A program made the translations under genes and the position numbers. Below the pieces are notes generated by a model. That model saw only the letters and a program-made list of their open reading frames with translations. It was not told the DNA's origin and made no database searches. Of a stretch of 64,000 nt of DNA, positions 33,904 to 42,411 are shown in pieces. This stretch comes from Actinocrinis sp035653575 (GTDB lineage Bacteria > Actinomycetota > Actinomycetes > Streptomycetales > Catenulisporaceae): contig NZ_DASRBQ010000137.1 in assembly GCF_035653575.1 (NCBI RefSeq), positions 25,760 through 89,759 on the forward strand. The letters are read 5' to 3'. Position 1 is the first letter of the stretch. Each line of letters starts with the position of its first letter.

Positions 33904-34737
33904 GTGACTGAAGATATGGAGCCGCAGGAGAAGCGGCAGAACGGCGTGCGTTTCCGCGGCCCGGTGGTGCTGCGGCGCGGCCAGGTACAGGAATCCACCA
34001 CCGACCAGCGGCTGCTGGACACCCGCGGCCCGACCGAGTGGCTGCACTCCGATCCCTGGCGGGTGCACCGGATCACCGCCGAGTTCGTCGAGGGTTTCGG
34101 CGCGCTGGCCGAGCTCGGCCCGGCGGTCGCGGTCTTCGGTTCGGCCCGCACCAAGGCGGATTCGACCGAGTACCGGCAAGGCGTCGAGGTCGGCCGGCTG
34201 CTCGCGGAGGCCGGCTACGCGGTGATCACCGGCGGCGGTCCGGGCGCGATGGAGGCGGCCAACCAGGGCGCGGTCAAGGGCGGCGGCACCTCGGTGGGCC
34301 TCGGCATCGAGCTGCCCTTCGAGCAGGGCCTGAACGACTACGTCGACCTCGGGGTCAACTTCCGCTACTTCTTCGCCCGCAAGACGATGTTCGTGAAGTA
34401 CGCGCAGGGCTTCGTGGTCCTTCCGGGCGGCTTCGGCACCATGGACGAGCTGTTCGAGGCGCTCACGCTGGTGCAGACCCGCAAGGTCACCTCGTTCCCG
34501 ATCGTGCTGCTGGGCACCGACTACTGGTCCGGCCTGGTCGAATGGCTGCGCCACAGCATGGTCGGGAACGGCAAGGCCTCCGCGGCGGACCTGGCGCTGT
34601 TCACGCTGACCGACTCGCCGGCCGAGGCGGTCCAGGCCATCCAGGGCGCCAACGGCCGCCGTGCCGCGGACGAGTCGGCGGCCTTCGCCGAGAAGGTCGC
34701 GGCTGAGCGGTCCGGCGAGCGGTGGCCCGAGGGTTAG
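33904..34737 (+). CDS. LOG-family protein (TIGR00730; cytokinin riboside phosphoribohydrolase-like)
   Basis: About 277 residues with the Rossmann-type LOG signature: AVFGSARTK, VITGGGPGAMEAANQGA, the phosphate/catalytic motif LPGGFGTMDELFE (about residue 174) and TDYWSGLVEW. LOG enzymes release free base from nucleotide 5'-monophosphates (AMP or cytokinin nucleotides). M. tuberculosis has a member at the same position after dapE. The GTG at 33904 is seven bases after TACCGT; ATG 33916 is possible. The 3' end overlaps the converging gene by four bases. Confidence 0.85.
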   Translation: MTEDMEPQEKRQNGVRFRGPVVLRRGQVQESTTDQRLLDTRGPTEWLHSDPWRVHRITAEFVEGFGALAELGPAVAVFGSARTKADSTEYRQGVEVGRLLAEAGYAVITGGGPGAMEAANQGAVKGGGTSVGLGIELPFEQGLNDYVDLGVNFRYFFARKTMFVKYAQGFVVLPGGFGTMDELFEALTLVQTRKVTSFPIVLLGTDYWSGLVEWLRHSMVGNGKASAADLALFTLTDSPAEAVQAIQGANGRRAADESAAFAEKVAAERSGERWPEG

Positions 34738-35132
34738 GGCTCTTGCTCGCCGAAGACCTCCGCCGCGATGCCATAGCTTTCGAACGCGCGCGCGGCGCCC
34801 GCGTAGGCGCTGATCTGAATGAACGCCTCGACGATTTCCTCCTTCGTGACGCCGTTGTTCAAGGCGATGCGCAGCTGCCCTCGAAGGGGCTCGAGAACTC
34901 CCAGCGTGGCCGCGATCGTGACCGAGATGAGTGCGCGGGTGCGGGTGTCGAGGTGTTCGGTGCGTGGCCACGCTGCACCGAATGTCTGCACGGTTGCGAT
35001 GCGCTTGAAGTCCGCGGCGTTCGGCGGCTCAGCGTCCGTCGTGCCAAGGAAGCGCTCGAGGCGGAAGCCGAGCATGCGCTCGGCTTCCTCGAGCGCGGCG
35101 ATGTACTGAGGGTCGTTCAGTTCGGTGTCCAT
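34734..35132 (-). CDS. Carboxymuconolactone decarboxylase / AhpD-like protein
   Basis: A 132-residue protein of the CMD family: LDTRTRALISVTIAATLG, then LRIALNNGVTKEEIVEAFIQISAYAGAARAFE. It lacks the CxxC pair of AhpD, so it is the gamma-carboxymuconolactone decarboxylase type or a related protein without peroxidase function. Its ATG shares one base with the amidase stop (TGATG), so both are co-translated. Likely part of a small catabolic operon with the amidase, controlled by the divergent TetR gene. Confidence 0.85.
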   Translation of the reverse strand: MDTELNDPQYIAALEEAERMLGFRLERFLGTTDAEPPNAADFKRIATVQTFGAAWPRTEHLDTRTRALISVTIAATLGVLEPLRGQLRIALNNGVTKEEIVEAFIQISAYAGAARAFESYGIAAEVFGEQEP

Positions 35133-36640
35133 CAGACTCTCCCGTCGACGTGCCGAGTGCTTCCCAGCCAGACCGGAGGCGGCAATGGCGCCAGGACGCG
35201 CTCGACCTGCAGGGCCAATGCCAAAAGTTCTCGATCGTGGCTCCAGGCGCCGTTAAGTTCGATTCCGATGGGCAGGCCGGCCCTGGTCAATCCGGCAGGC
35301 AGGCTGATTCCCGGGAGGCCGGCGCCGCTGGCTGGAACGGTGTTCTTCGCGAGGAACAGGTGCTGCACCTTCTGGCCCGCGACAGTGAACTCCCACTGGT
35401 CGGCGATTCGCGGGGCCGGCGCGGGCGTCGTCGGGAAGATCAGCGCGTCGACGCCGTCGCGTTCGAAGACCCGCGCGAAGCGGCGCTGCAGCGCCGGGCG
35501 GTCGGTGCCGAGGGTGGCTGCGTAGTCCTCGTCCGAGAGGTAGCCGGGGCTACCGGGAAGCACGGCCGCGCTCCACACGTCCTGCAGCTGCGGCTTGAGC
35601 GAGTGATGGACATCGTCGACGGACACCGGGTAGTCGTTCTCGCGCAGGAAGGCGGTAACGGCTTGGTAGGTGTCGCGAAGAAAGAGGTTCCAGGCGGTGC
35701 GCTCCGCCAGTGCGGTGAAATCGTCGCCGAGGTCGACAGCGACCACGTCGGCGCCTGCTTCGCGCAAGCGATCCACGGTGTCGTGGAACTGTCGCTCGAC
35801 CTCCGGATCCGTGAGGTTGAGGTAGTGCTTCGGGGCGTAGGCGAAGCGTGCTCCCCTCAGGTCTGACCGCACTGTGCGCCGGTCATCGACTCTGCCGGTC
35901 ACGATCTGGTCGATGAGGAGTGCGTCTTCGACGTGGCGGGCGAGGAGGCCCGTTGTGTCGAGGGTGTGGGAGATCGGCGCGACGCCGCCGCGCGGCCATC
36001 TGCCCGTCGTCGGCTTGTATCCGACGACGCCGTTGAGAGCTGCCGGGACCCGGATGGATCCCACGGTGTCGCCGCCGAGGGATGCCGGGACGATGCGCGC
36101 AGCGACGGACGCGGCGGAACCGCTGGAGGATCCGCCGGAAAGATGGTCGTGGTGGTAGGGGTTGAGCACCTGCCCGTACTCGGCATTGTGGCCGGTGACG
36201 CCGTAGGACATCTCGACGAGGTTGTTCTTGCCGAACACGATCGCGCCCGCGCCCTTGATGATCGTGACGATCTCGGCGTCGGTGCTGGGGGCGAAGTTTC
36301 TGAGTGAGCCGAGGCCGAGGGACGTCGGCAGGTCCTGGGTCTGGTAGCTGTCCTTGACGCCCAGCGGAACTCCGAGCAGGGGTGCGGTTGCTCCTGCCGC
36401 CCGCGTCTTGTCCGCAGCGCGAGCGGCAGCGAGTACCGCCGACTCGTCGATGGTGACGAACGAGTGGATCTCGGACTGTGTGCGTGCCTGGTCGAGCAGC
36501 GAGGAAGCATACGACTCCGCGGTGATGTCACCGCGGCGGATCGCGGCGGCCGCGGCTGCGACGCCGAGCTCGGTCAGCTGCGAGTTGCCGCTGCCTTCGG
36601 TGGACGAGCGGTCGGTGTCTGTCACAGGCGTATCAGACAT
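35132..36640 (-). CDS. Amidase-signature-family amidase
   Basis: A 502-residue enzyme with the Ser-cisSer-Lys triad of the amidase signature family: LGVKDSYQ (about K96), LSGGSSSGSAASVAA (168-180, cis-Ser) and GGDTVGSIRVPA with nucleophile about S195. The K to S spacing of 99 equals that of FAAH. One residue differs from the usual DTGGS (Gly to Val, DTVGS). It hydrolyses a carboxamide to acid and ammonia; the substrate cannot be told. GGGAG precedes the ATG. Transcribed away from the TetR gene with shared operators between. Confidence 0.9.
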   Translation of the reverse strand: MSDTPVTDTDRSSTEGSGNSQLTELGVAAAAAAIRRGDITAESYASSLLDQARTQSEIHSFVTIDESAVLAAARAADKTRAAGATAPLLGVPLGVKDSYQTQDLPTSLGLGSLRNFAPSTDAEIVTIIKGAGAIVFGKNNLVEMSYGVTGHNAEYGQVLNPYHHDHLSGGSSSGSAASVAARIVPASLGGDTVGSIRVPAALNGVVGYKPTTGRWPRGGVAPISHTLDTTGLLARHVEDALLIDQIVTGRVDDRRTVRSDLRGARFAYAPKHYLNLTDPEVERQFHDTVDRLREAGADVVAVDLGDDFTALAERTAWNLFLRDTYQAVTAFLRENDYPVSVDDVHHSLKPQLQDVWSAAVLPGSPGYLSDEDYAATLGTDRPALQRRFARVFERDGVDALIFPTTPAPAPRIADQWEFTVAGQKVQHLFLAKNTVPASGAGLPGISLPAGLTRAGLPIGIELNGAWSHDRELLALALQVERVLAPLPPPVWLGSTRHVDGRV

Positions 36641-36687
36641 GGCCTGCTTACTCCCTTCGGACTACCGCTCTTGGCTGACCGCCGGTC

Positions 36688-36755
36688 TGGTAAAGCGATC
36701 ACTGTACTTTGAGCCTAGCGTGGGCTGGCCACAAAGTAAAGCGATCGCTATACTT
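36688..36755. promoter_or_regulatory. Two 22-bp TetR operators in the amidase/tetR intergenic region
   Basis: Site 2 (36734-36755) is an almost perfect palindrome: core AGCGATCGCT with flanks AAGTA and TACTT and only one mismatched pair. Site 1 (36688-36709) keeps TAAAGCGATC, then ACTGTACTT. The centres are 46 bases apart. Site 2 contains the plus-strand -10 TATACT (36749-36754). Site 1 contains a minus-strand TACAGT (36701-36706). Binding at both would silence both directions. Confidence 0.75.
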
Positions 36756-36760
36756 GAGTG

Positions 36761-37372
36761 ATGGCCACGACTACAGAGGCCGCGCCCACGAAGCGAGGTG
36801 GGCGCGGGGCGCGAGAGCGAATCCTGAAGGCGACCGTCGAGCTCTTCGCCCGCGACGGCATCCACGCGACCGGCGTCGCGAAGGTGACCGAGGTCGCGCA
36901 GGTCTCCACGCGCACCCTGTACCAGCACTTCCCGAGCAAAGAGGCTCTCGTCAGCGCCTATCTGGCCCGCCTGGAGTCCGATCCGAACGGGCCGGCCGAG
37001 ATCGAGACCGTTCTCACGCGAGCCGACCTCGAGCCACGCGACCGCCTGATCGCGCTGTTCGCCGCACCTGCCGAAGAGGCCCTGGTGCGAGGGTGCCCGT
37101 TCCACAACACGGCGGTCGAGGCGGCGGGGGCCATGCCGGAAGCCGCCGCCTTCGTCGAGCGGCACAAGCGGGAGCTGATTGCGAATCTCATCGCCACGGC
37201 CGAGGCAGCGGGAGCCGACCATCCCGAGCGCCTCGGACGCCAGCTCGCTGTCCTCTTCGAAGGCGCGCGCGCCCTCGCCACGTCTATCAACGACACGCGT
37301 CCGTTCGAGGATGCACGCGACCTGGCAGTGACACTGATCAACGATGCGATCGGCGCGAGGGCTTCTGGCTGA
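36761..37372 (+). CDS. TetR-family transcriptional regulator
   Basis: About 203 residues. The N-terminal helix-turn-helix is ARERILKATVELFARDGIHATGVAKVTEVAQVSTRTLYQHFPSKEAL, a canonical TetR fold. The C-terminal ligand domain contains VRGCPFHNTAVEAAG, seen in a subgroup of TetR regulators. The ATG at 36761 lies exactly six bases after TATACT, so the message is probably leaderless; a GTG one codon earlier is possible. It most likely represses itself and the divergent amidase operon through the two palindromes. Confidence 0.9.
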   Translation: MATTTEAAPTKRGGRGARERILKATVELFARDGIHATGVAKVTEVAQVSTRTLYQHFPSKEALVSAYLARLESDPNGPAEIETVLTRADLEPRDRLIALFAAPAEEALVRGCPFHNTAVEAAGAMPEAAAFVERHKRELIANLIATAEAAGADHPERLGRQLAVLFEGARALATSINDTRPFEDARDLAVTLINDAIGARASG

Positions 37373-37424
37373 CAGCAGAGCTTCGCCCGGGATGCGCAAT
37401 CATCTGCTACCGCCGAACGGCCAC

Positions 37425-38750
37425 TTAGGTCTGTGAGGCCGCGGCCGCGTCGACGAGCGCACCGCAGAGCGTTGACAGGTCATCGTCGCCGGTGATGTAC
37501 GGCGGCATCGTGTAGATCAGGTCGCGGAAGGGCCGAATCCACACGCCCCGACGTACCGCCGCCTCCGTCGCAGCCGCGACATCGACGGCCTGCTCAAGCT
37601 GCACCACGCCGATGGCGCCGAGTACGCGTACGTCCTTCACACCCGGCACGTCGCGGGCCGGTGCCAGCCCATCGCGTAGCCCCGCCTCGATCCGCGCGAC
37701 GTCCGCCTGCCAGGGCACTGCGCCGCGCGCGGCAGTGTCGAGCAGCAGCTCGATCGAGGCGAGGGCAGCGGAGGCGGCGAGCGGATTACCCATGAACGTC
37801 GGGCCGTGCGCCAGAACCGGCACCTCGCCCCGGCTGATCCCCTCGGCGACGCGCGTGGTGCACAGCGCCGCGGCCATTGTCATGTAGCCGCCGGTCAGCG
37901 CCTTGCCGACGCACATCACGTCCGGGGCGATGCCGGCGTGCTCGGCGGCGAACAGCGTGCCGGTCCGTCCGAACCCGGTCGCGATCTCGTCGAAGATCAG
38001 CAGCACATCGTGCTCGTCACACAGCGCGCGCAGCGCCCTTAGATAGCCCGGTGCGTGGAACCGCATCCCGCCGGCGCCCTGCACGATCGGCTCGACGATC
38101 ACCGCCGCGAGCTCGTGCGCGTGACGCTGCATCAGGTCAGAGAGATGTGTGACGTACTCGGGCGACGGCTCCGTGTCGTAGCCGTCCGGAGGCGCCTCCG
38201 CAAAGATCTGTTCGGGCAGCACTCCGCGCCACAGGCTGTGCATGCCGCCTTCCGGATCGCATACGGACATCGGATGGAACGTGTCGCCGTGGTAGCCGCC
38301 GCGCCAGGTCATGAGCCGGCGCTTGTCCGTGCGGCCGATCGATTGCCAGTACTGAAGGCACATCTTGATCGCGACCTCGACCGAGACCGAACCCGAGTCG
38401 GCGAGGAAGACGTGCCGCAGCGGTTCCGGCGTCAGCTCGACCAACCGCGCCGCGAGTTCAATCGCCGGCCGATGCGTTAGCCCGCCGAACATCACGTGCG
38501 CCATCTGCTCTAGCTGATTACACACTGCCGCATCGAGAGCCGGGTGCCGGTAGCCGTGAATCGCCGCCCACCACGACGACATACCGTCGATCAGCTCGGT
38601 CCGCGTCCCGTCCGGCAGCGAGACCTCAAGCCGCACGCCGGACGCGCCGGTGACCAGTAGCGGATCGAGCGTTCCCGGCATCGCTCCATAGGGATGCCAC
38701 ACCAGTGCCCGGTCCAGATCGAGCAAGGCCTTGATTTCCGACTGTGCCAC
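37425..38750 (-). CDS. bioA: Adenosylmethionine-8-amino-7-oxononanoate aminotransferase
   Basis: A 441-residue class III aminotransferase of biotin synthesis. HPYGAM near the start, DGMSSWWAAIHGYRHP and WRGGYHGDTF are BioA-specific motifs. LIFDEIATGFGRTG holds the PLP aspartate, and CVGKALTGGY the Schiff-base lysine (about K283). It converts 7-keto-8-aminopelargonate to diaminopelargonate with SAM as amino donor. No other biotin gene lies in the window. GTG start; the gene converges on tetR. Confidence 0.93.
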   Translation of the reverse strand: MAQSEIKALLDLDRALVWHPYGAMPGTLDPLLVTGASGVRLEVSLPDGTRTELIDGMSSWWAAIHGYRHPALDAAVCNQLEQMAHVMFGGLTHRPAIELAARLVELTPEPLRHVFLADSGSVSVEVAIKMCLQYWQSIGRTDKRRLMTWRGGYHGDTFHPMSVCDPEGGMHSLWRGVLPEQIFAEAPPDGYDTEPSPEYVTHLSDLMQRHAHELAAVIVEPIVQGAGGMRFHAPGYLRALRALCDEHDVLLIFDEIATGFGRTGTLFAAEHAGIAPDVMCVGKALTGGYMTMAAALCTTRVAEGISRGEVPVLAHGPTFMGNPLAASAALASIELLLDTAARGAVPWQADVARIEAGLRDGLAPARDVPGVKDVRVLGAIGVVQLEQAVDVAAATEAAVRRGVWIRPFRDLIYTMPPYITGDDDLSTLCGALVDAAAASQT

Positions 38751-38783
38751 GGCGCCAGTGTTTCACGCCGTCCTTGAGCCCGA

Positions 38784-39656
38784 TCAGGCCAGACCTCGAC
38801 GCGCCACCGCCGGAGGCCGGGTCCCCGCGATCGAGGCCACCATGTCGAGCACCTGCCGCGTCTCGGGCACCTCGTGGACCCGGAACACCCGCGCGCCGAG
38901 CCAGGCGCAGACCGCGGTCGTCGCCAGCGTGCCGGTTAGCCGTCCCTCCAGCGGCACGTTCAGCGTCTCGCCGACGAAGTCCTTGTTCGACAGCGACACC
39001 AGCACCGGCCAGCCGGTCGCGGCCAGTTCATCGAGCCGGCGGGTCACTTCCAGCGAGTGCCGCGTGTTCTTGCCGAAGTCGTGCCCGGGGTCGATCAGGA
39101 TCGACTCGCGCGGTACGCCGAGCGATGCGGCTCGTTTGGCGAGGCTCAGGGTTTGCTCAAGCACGTCGGCCATCAGGTTCGCGTAGCCGACGCGATGCGG
39201 CCGGGTTCGCGGTACCGCACCGCCGGTGTGCATACAGACCAGCCCGACGCCGTATTTCGCGGCCACCTGAGCCAGATCCGGGTCGAATCCGCCCCAGGCG
39301 TCGTTGAGCAGATCGGCCCCGGCCCTGCAGACCGCCTCGCCGACTTCCGCCCGCCAGGTGTCCACCGAGATCGCCAGCTGCGGAAAGCGCTCGCGCACCG
39401 CCTCGACGAACGGCACCACACGGCGCGCCTCCTCGGCCGCGTCCACCGCATCGCCGGGCCCCGCCTTCACGCCGCCGATGTCCACGATCCTGGCGCCCTG
39501 CGCGGCCGCGAGTTCCACGCGTTTCATGGCCGCTTCATCGCCGAAGGTGGCGCCCTTGTCGTAGAACGAGTCCGGCGTGCGGTTGACGATGGCCATCACC
39601 ACCAGCTCATTCGGGCCGAAGCTGTGGCGACCGAGCCTGAATCCGTCCTCGATCAT
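38784..39656 (-). CDS. folP2: FolP2-type dihydropteroate-synthase-like protein
   Basis: A 290-residue TIM-barrel protein. It follows M. tuberculosis FolP2 almost motif by motif: MAIVNRTPDSFYDKGATF, DIGGVKAGPG, SVDTWRAEVG, LLNDAWGG, HTGGAVPRTRP, IDPGHDFGKN, SLSNKDFVGETL, RVHEVPETR. The STRPG loop that binds p-aminobenzoate in true DHPS is replaced by VKAGPG. In M. tuberculosis FolP2 lacks dihydropteroate synthase activity, so folate synthesis is not claimed here. It ends 34 bases before bioA on the same strand, and a DivIVA-domain gene lies divergently, as in mycobacteria. AAGGGG precedes the ATG. Confidence 0.88.
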   Translation of the reverse strand: MIEDGFRLGRHSFGPNELVVMAIVNRTPDSFYDKGATFGDEAAMKRVELAAAQGARIVDIGGVKAGPGDAVDAAEEARRVVPFVEAVRERFPQLAISVDTWRAEVGEAVCRAGADLLNDAWGGFDPDLAQVAAKYGVGLVCMHTGGAVPRTRPHRVGYANLMADVLEQTLSLAKRAASLGVPRESILIDPGHDFGKNTRHSLEVTRRLDELAATGWPVLVSLSNKDFVGETLNVPLEGRLTGTLATTAVCAWLGARVFRVHEVPETRQVLDMVASIAGTRPPAVARRGLA

Positions 39657-39783
39657 GGAGGCGTCCCCTTCATACCTTTCCGGGACCCGTACCCTATGCT
39701 CTGCGGCAGGCTAACCCGGCGGCGCACGCTGAGATCACGCGGTCTGCGGATCACGCACACAGAGGGAACGAGGCGAGGACGCG

Positions 39784-40215
39784 ATGTACTGGCTCCAACT
39801 CGTAGTGATCGTCGCGCTGCTCGCGGCCGTGGGTTGGCTGGCGATCGGCGGCGGCGGGCACATGTCTGAGCCGGAGCCGGACCGCCCCGATCTGGCGCTG
39901 CCGGGCGACGGTCTGCTCGCCCGCGAGGATGTCGACCGGGTGCGGTTCTCGGTCGGCGCGCGCGGCTACCGCATGGACGAGGTCGACGACGTGCTGGACC
40001 GGCTCGCGCAAGAGATTGAGTTGCGCGAACAGCGCATTGCGGAGCTCGAGGGGCGCGCGCCCAAGCAGGCCGCGAGCCCCGAGGCGGAATCAGAGCCGGA
40101 ATCCGGCGAAGAGCACGTCGAATCCCGCGGCGGCGCCGAGCCGGACGCGGACGAAGAGATCTTCGAACTGCACGAGCCCGTCGAACACGGCGAGAACGCC
40201 GACCGCGGCCAGTGA
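39784..40215 (+). CDS. Small membrane protein with DivIVA-type domain
   Basis: A 143-residue protein. An N-terminal membrane helix (LQLVVIVALLAAVGWLAIGG) is followed by a DivIVA/Wag31-like motif DVDRVRFSVGARGYRMDEVDDVLDRLAQEIELREQRI with a short coiled coil. An acidic disordered tail comes last. The motif normally recognises curved membrane or polar-growth machinery. The same small protein lies next to folP2 in M. tuberculosis (Rv1209 position). GAGGCGAGG precedes the ATG. Confidence 0.82.
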   Translation: MYWLQLVVIVALLAAVGWLAIGGGGHMSEPEPDRPDLALPGDGLLAREDVDRVRFSVGARGYRMDEVDDVLDRLAQEIELREQRIAELEGRAPKQAASPEAESEPESGEEHVESRGGAEPDADEEIFELHEPVEHGENADRGQ

Positions 40216-40409
40216 CCGACCGCGCCGCGGATTCTGTCGCCGTGTGAGTTCGCTTACCCGGCAATCGGCACACTGTCGAACGACTGTCGAATAAGCCCGT
40301 CACCTCAGCCAAGGCGGAGACGGGTATCAGTGTTCGAATGGCGCGTGCGAGCCCGCGCGCGGCTGCCCTGGGCATCCGCTGCGCGCGCCGGTCGAAACGT
40401 TGCCAATCC

Positions 40410-40425
40410 GTGATACTTTTATCAC
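40410..40425. promoter_or_regulatory. Palindrome GTGATA-N4-TATCAC
   Basis: A perfect 6+6 inverted repeat in an AT-rich pocket of the 290-base gap between the DivIVA-domain gene and the GrpB-family gene. It could be an operator for the downstream gene, which starts 80 bases later. Nothing else stands out in that gap. Confidence 0.4.
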
Positions 40426-40505
40426 GCACAGTGGATACCGCGTAACATCTTGACGCCACGCTGGTTGCGCGGTTTCCTGACTTCACCTCAGGCGGGAGGT
40501 GTTGG

Positions 40506-41090
40506 ATGGCTATAGAGATCGCCGTCGCCGTGGGCGAACTGGCGCCAGTCGAGATCAAGCCCCATGACAGGGTCTGGTCCGAGCGTTTCGCGGTGTGTGC
40601 CGATCTGGTGCGCGGAGCCTTGGGAGGCTACGCGGTCCGGGTCGATCACATCGGTTCGACCGCGGTGCCCGGCCTTCTCGGCCGCCCGCACCTCGATATC
40701 CAGGTCTCGGTGGCGGAACCCGAGGCCGAGGAGGAGTACCGCGCGGCGCTGGAAGGGCTCGGTTTCGCCCTCCAGGTGCGCGAAGCCGATCGACGCGTGT
40801 TCACGGCTCCGGCGGGAGCGCTCCCGGCGCATGCCCCGCGCTGCGAGACGCACGTGTACGTATGCAGATCCGGCGGCGTGCTCGAGTACGACCAGCTGCT
40901 GCTCGTGCAGTACCTGGCGAACCACGCCGAGCGCCGCGAGCAGTACGCCGACCTCAAGCGGCGGCTGGCCAGGCAGTGCCGCAACGACCCGGAGGCTTAC
41001 GCCGAGGGCAAGCGGGCCTTCCTGCGCGAGACTGTGCGCCTGGCTCACCGCGCCTACGTGGACTTCCGCGCGCTGGCCGACCTGGCCTGA
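40506..41090 (+). CDS. GrpB-family (UPF0157) nucleotidyltransferase-like protein
   Basis: A 194-residue protein with IKPHDRVWSERFAVCADLV, VDHIGSTAVPGL and LDIQVSV, the GSTAVPGL and DhDhxV motifs of the GrpB/UPF0157 family, a branch of the polymerase-beta nucleotidyltransferase superfamily. ETHVYVCRSGG and QYADLKRRLA complete the family pattern. In some proteins this domain is fused to dephospho-CoA kinase; here it is alone. GGGAGG lies before the ATG. The biochemical role is not established. Confidence 0.82.
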   Translation: MAIEIAVAVGELAPVEIKPHDRVWSERFAVCADLVRGALGGYAVRVDHIGSTAVPGLLGRPHLDIQVSVAEPEAEEEYRAALEGLGFALQVREADRRVFTAPAGALPAHAPRCETHVYVCRSGGVLEYDQLLLVQYLANHAERREQYADLKRRLARQCRNDPEAYAEGKRAFLRETVRLAHRAYVDFRALADLA

Positions 41091-41158
41091 GCGGCGATAG
41101 CGGCGGTTCTCCGCAGAAGCGGCGATCTCGGCACAGACCGGCGACGCGGCCACCATCA

Positions 41159-41250
41159 CGATGCGCCCTGTCACCGCGTTATGCGCCTTGTCGCGGTCTC
41201 CGCGATGCGCGGGTTGTCGTGTCCGCGATGCGCCCTGTCACCGCGTCGCC
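41159..41250. repeat. Four tandem 20-24-bp imperfect repeats between convergent genes
   Basis: Units begin with ATGCGC at 41161, 41181, 41205 and 41228. The first and last share 21 identical bases beginning CGATGCGCCCTGTCACCGCG; the middle two are diverged. The array lies in the 247-base gap between the GrpB-family gene and the enoyl-CoA hydratase gene, which converge. No hairpin terminator was found there. Confidence 0.7.
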
Positions 41251-41337
41251 CGAACGGCCTCACTTTTTGAGATCAACGCGCTTAGGCGCTCACCGCTCCC
41301 GCGAGAACGCCGCCGCGCTCGCCACTCCTGCTTTCTG

Positions 41338-42144
41338 CTACTTCCCGAGGAAATCGGGCGCGCGCTTGGCCAGGAACGCGTCCACGGCCTCGCGGTGGTC
41401 AGCAGTCGCGCCGCACTTGGTCTGCATCGCGTCCTCGAACTCCAGCGTCTCGGCCAGCGAGTGCGACGCCCCGTAGTTCACCGACGCCTTGAGCGCCGCG
41501 TAGGACACCGTCGGACCCGCCGCCAGCCGCTCGGCCAGCGCCGCGACGTGCTCGGCCAGCCGGTCCGCCGGCACCACCTCGTTGACCAGGCCGAGCAAAG
41601 AGGCCTCCCGCACGCCGATCTTCTGCGGGTTGAACAGCAGCTCGATCGCCTTGGCGGTGCCGACCAGCCGCGGCAGCGTCCACGACGCGCCCGAGTCGGC
41701 CGACAATCCCACTTGCGCGAAGGCGAGGGTGAACGACGCCGTGTCGGCCGCGATCCGCAGATCGCAGGCGAACGCGAACGCCGCCCCCGCGCCGGCCGCC
41801 ACGCCGTTGAGCGCGGCGATCGTCGGCTTCGGCATTTCCGCGATCGCCAACGTGATCGGGTTGTAGTGGTCGCGCACCGTGGACAGCGGCGGGTCGCCGG
41901 AATTCAGCTTCTGAATGTGCTCGCGCAGATCCTGGCCGACGCAGAAGGCCCGGCCGGTCCCGGTGAGCACCACCGCCCGCACGCTCTCGTCGGCCGAGGC
42001 CGAGCGCAGCGCCGCGAGCAGCGCCTCCTTGGTCGGCACGTCGAGCGCGTTCATCGCGTCGGGCCGGTTGAACGTGATGGTGGCGACCGCTCCGGTCACT
42101 TCATAGCGGACGGGTTCCAGGCCGCTTTCCAGGTCTTGGCTCAC
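41338..42144 (-). CDS. Enoyl-CoA hydratase/isomerase family protein
   Basis: A 268-residue crotonase. The oxyanion-hole motifs are GRAFCVGQDLRE and NGVAAGAGAAFAFACDLRIA, followed by GLSADSGASWTLPRLVG with an Asp where some members have the catalytic Glu (the PaaG-like pattern). The likely role is hydration or double-bond shift of an acyl-CoA. The GTG at 42144 lies exactly six bases after TAACTT, suggesting a leaderless message. Confidence 0.88.
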   Translation of the reverse strand: MSQDLESGLEPVRYEVTGAVATITFNRPDAMNALDVPTKEALLAALRSASADESVRAVVLTGTGRAFCVGQDLREHIQKLNSGDPPLSTVRDHYNPITLAIAEMPKPTIAALNGVAAGAGAAFAFACDLRIAADTASFTLAFAQVGLSADSGASWTLPRLVGTAKAIELLFNPQKIGVREASLLGLVNEVVPADRLAEHVAALAERLAAGPTVSYAALKASVNYGASHSLAETLEFEDAMQTKCGATADHREAVDAFLAKRAPDFLGK

Positions 42145-42150
42145 GCGAAT

Positions 42151-42156
42151 AAGTTA
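42151..42156 (-). promoter_or_regulatory. -10 element TAACTT (minus strand) for the enoyl-CoA hydratase gene
   Basis: On the minus strand TAACTT, six bases, then the GTG at 42144. No Shine-Dalgarno. Confidence 0.4.
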
Positions 42157-42411
42157 CCCGCTGGTAATCGTGCGGGCCAGCTTGTTCTCAAGTTGTGTTT
42201 TCCCAGGGCCGGTGACGTGCGGGATAATGAGCTTCGGTCAGGGTGTCCGCGTGCCCTGCGCCAGGGCGTGTACGGAGTGGAGCGTCGGACAGCGCAGCGG
42301 TCCCGCGACCCCCGCCGATCGCGCCCCAAGCTCCAGCCGGCCCAGTCCGGATGTACACGGCCCGCCGCGCCCAACCCGCGGCGGACCACCCGACGAGGAA
42401 GGGGAACGAGC

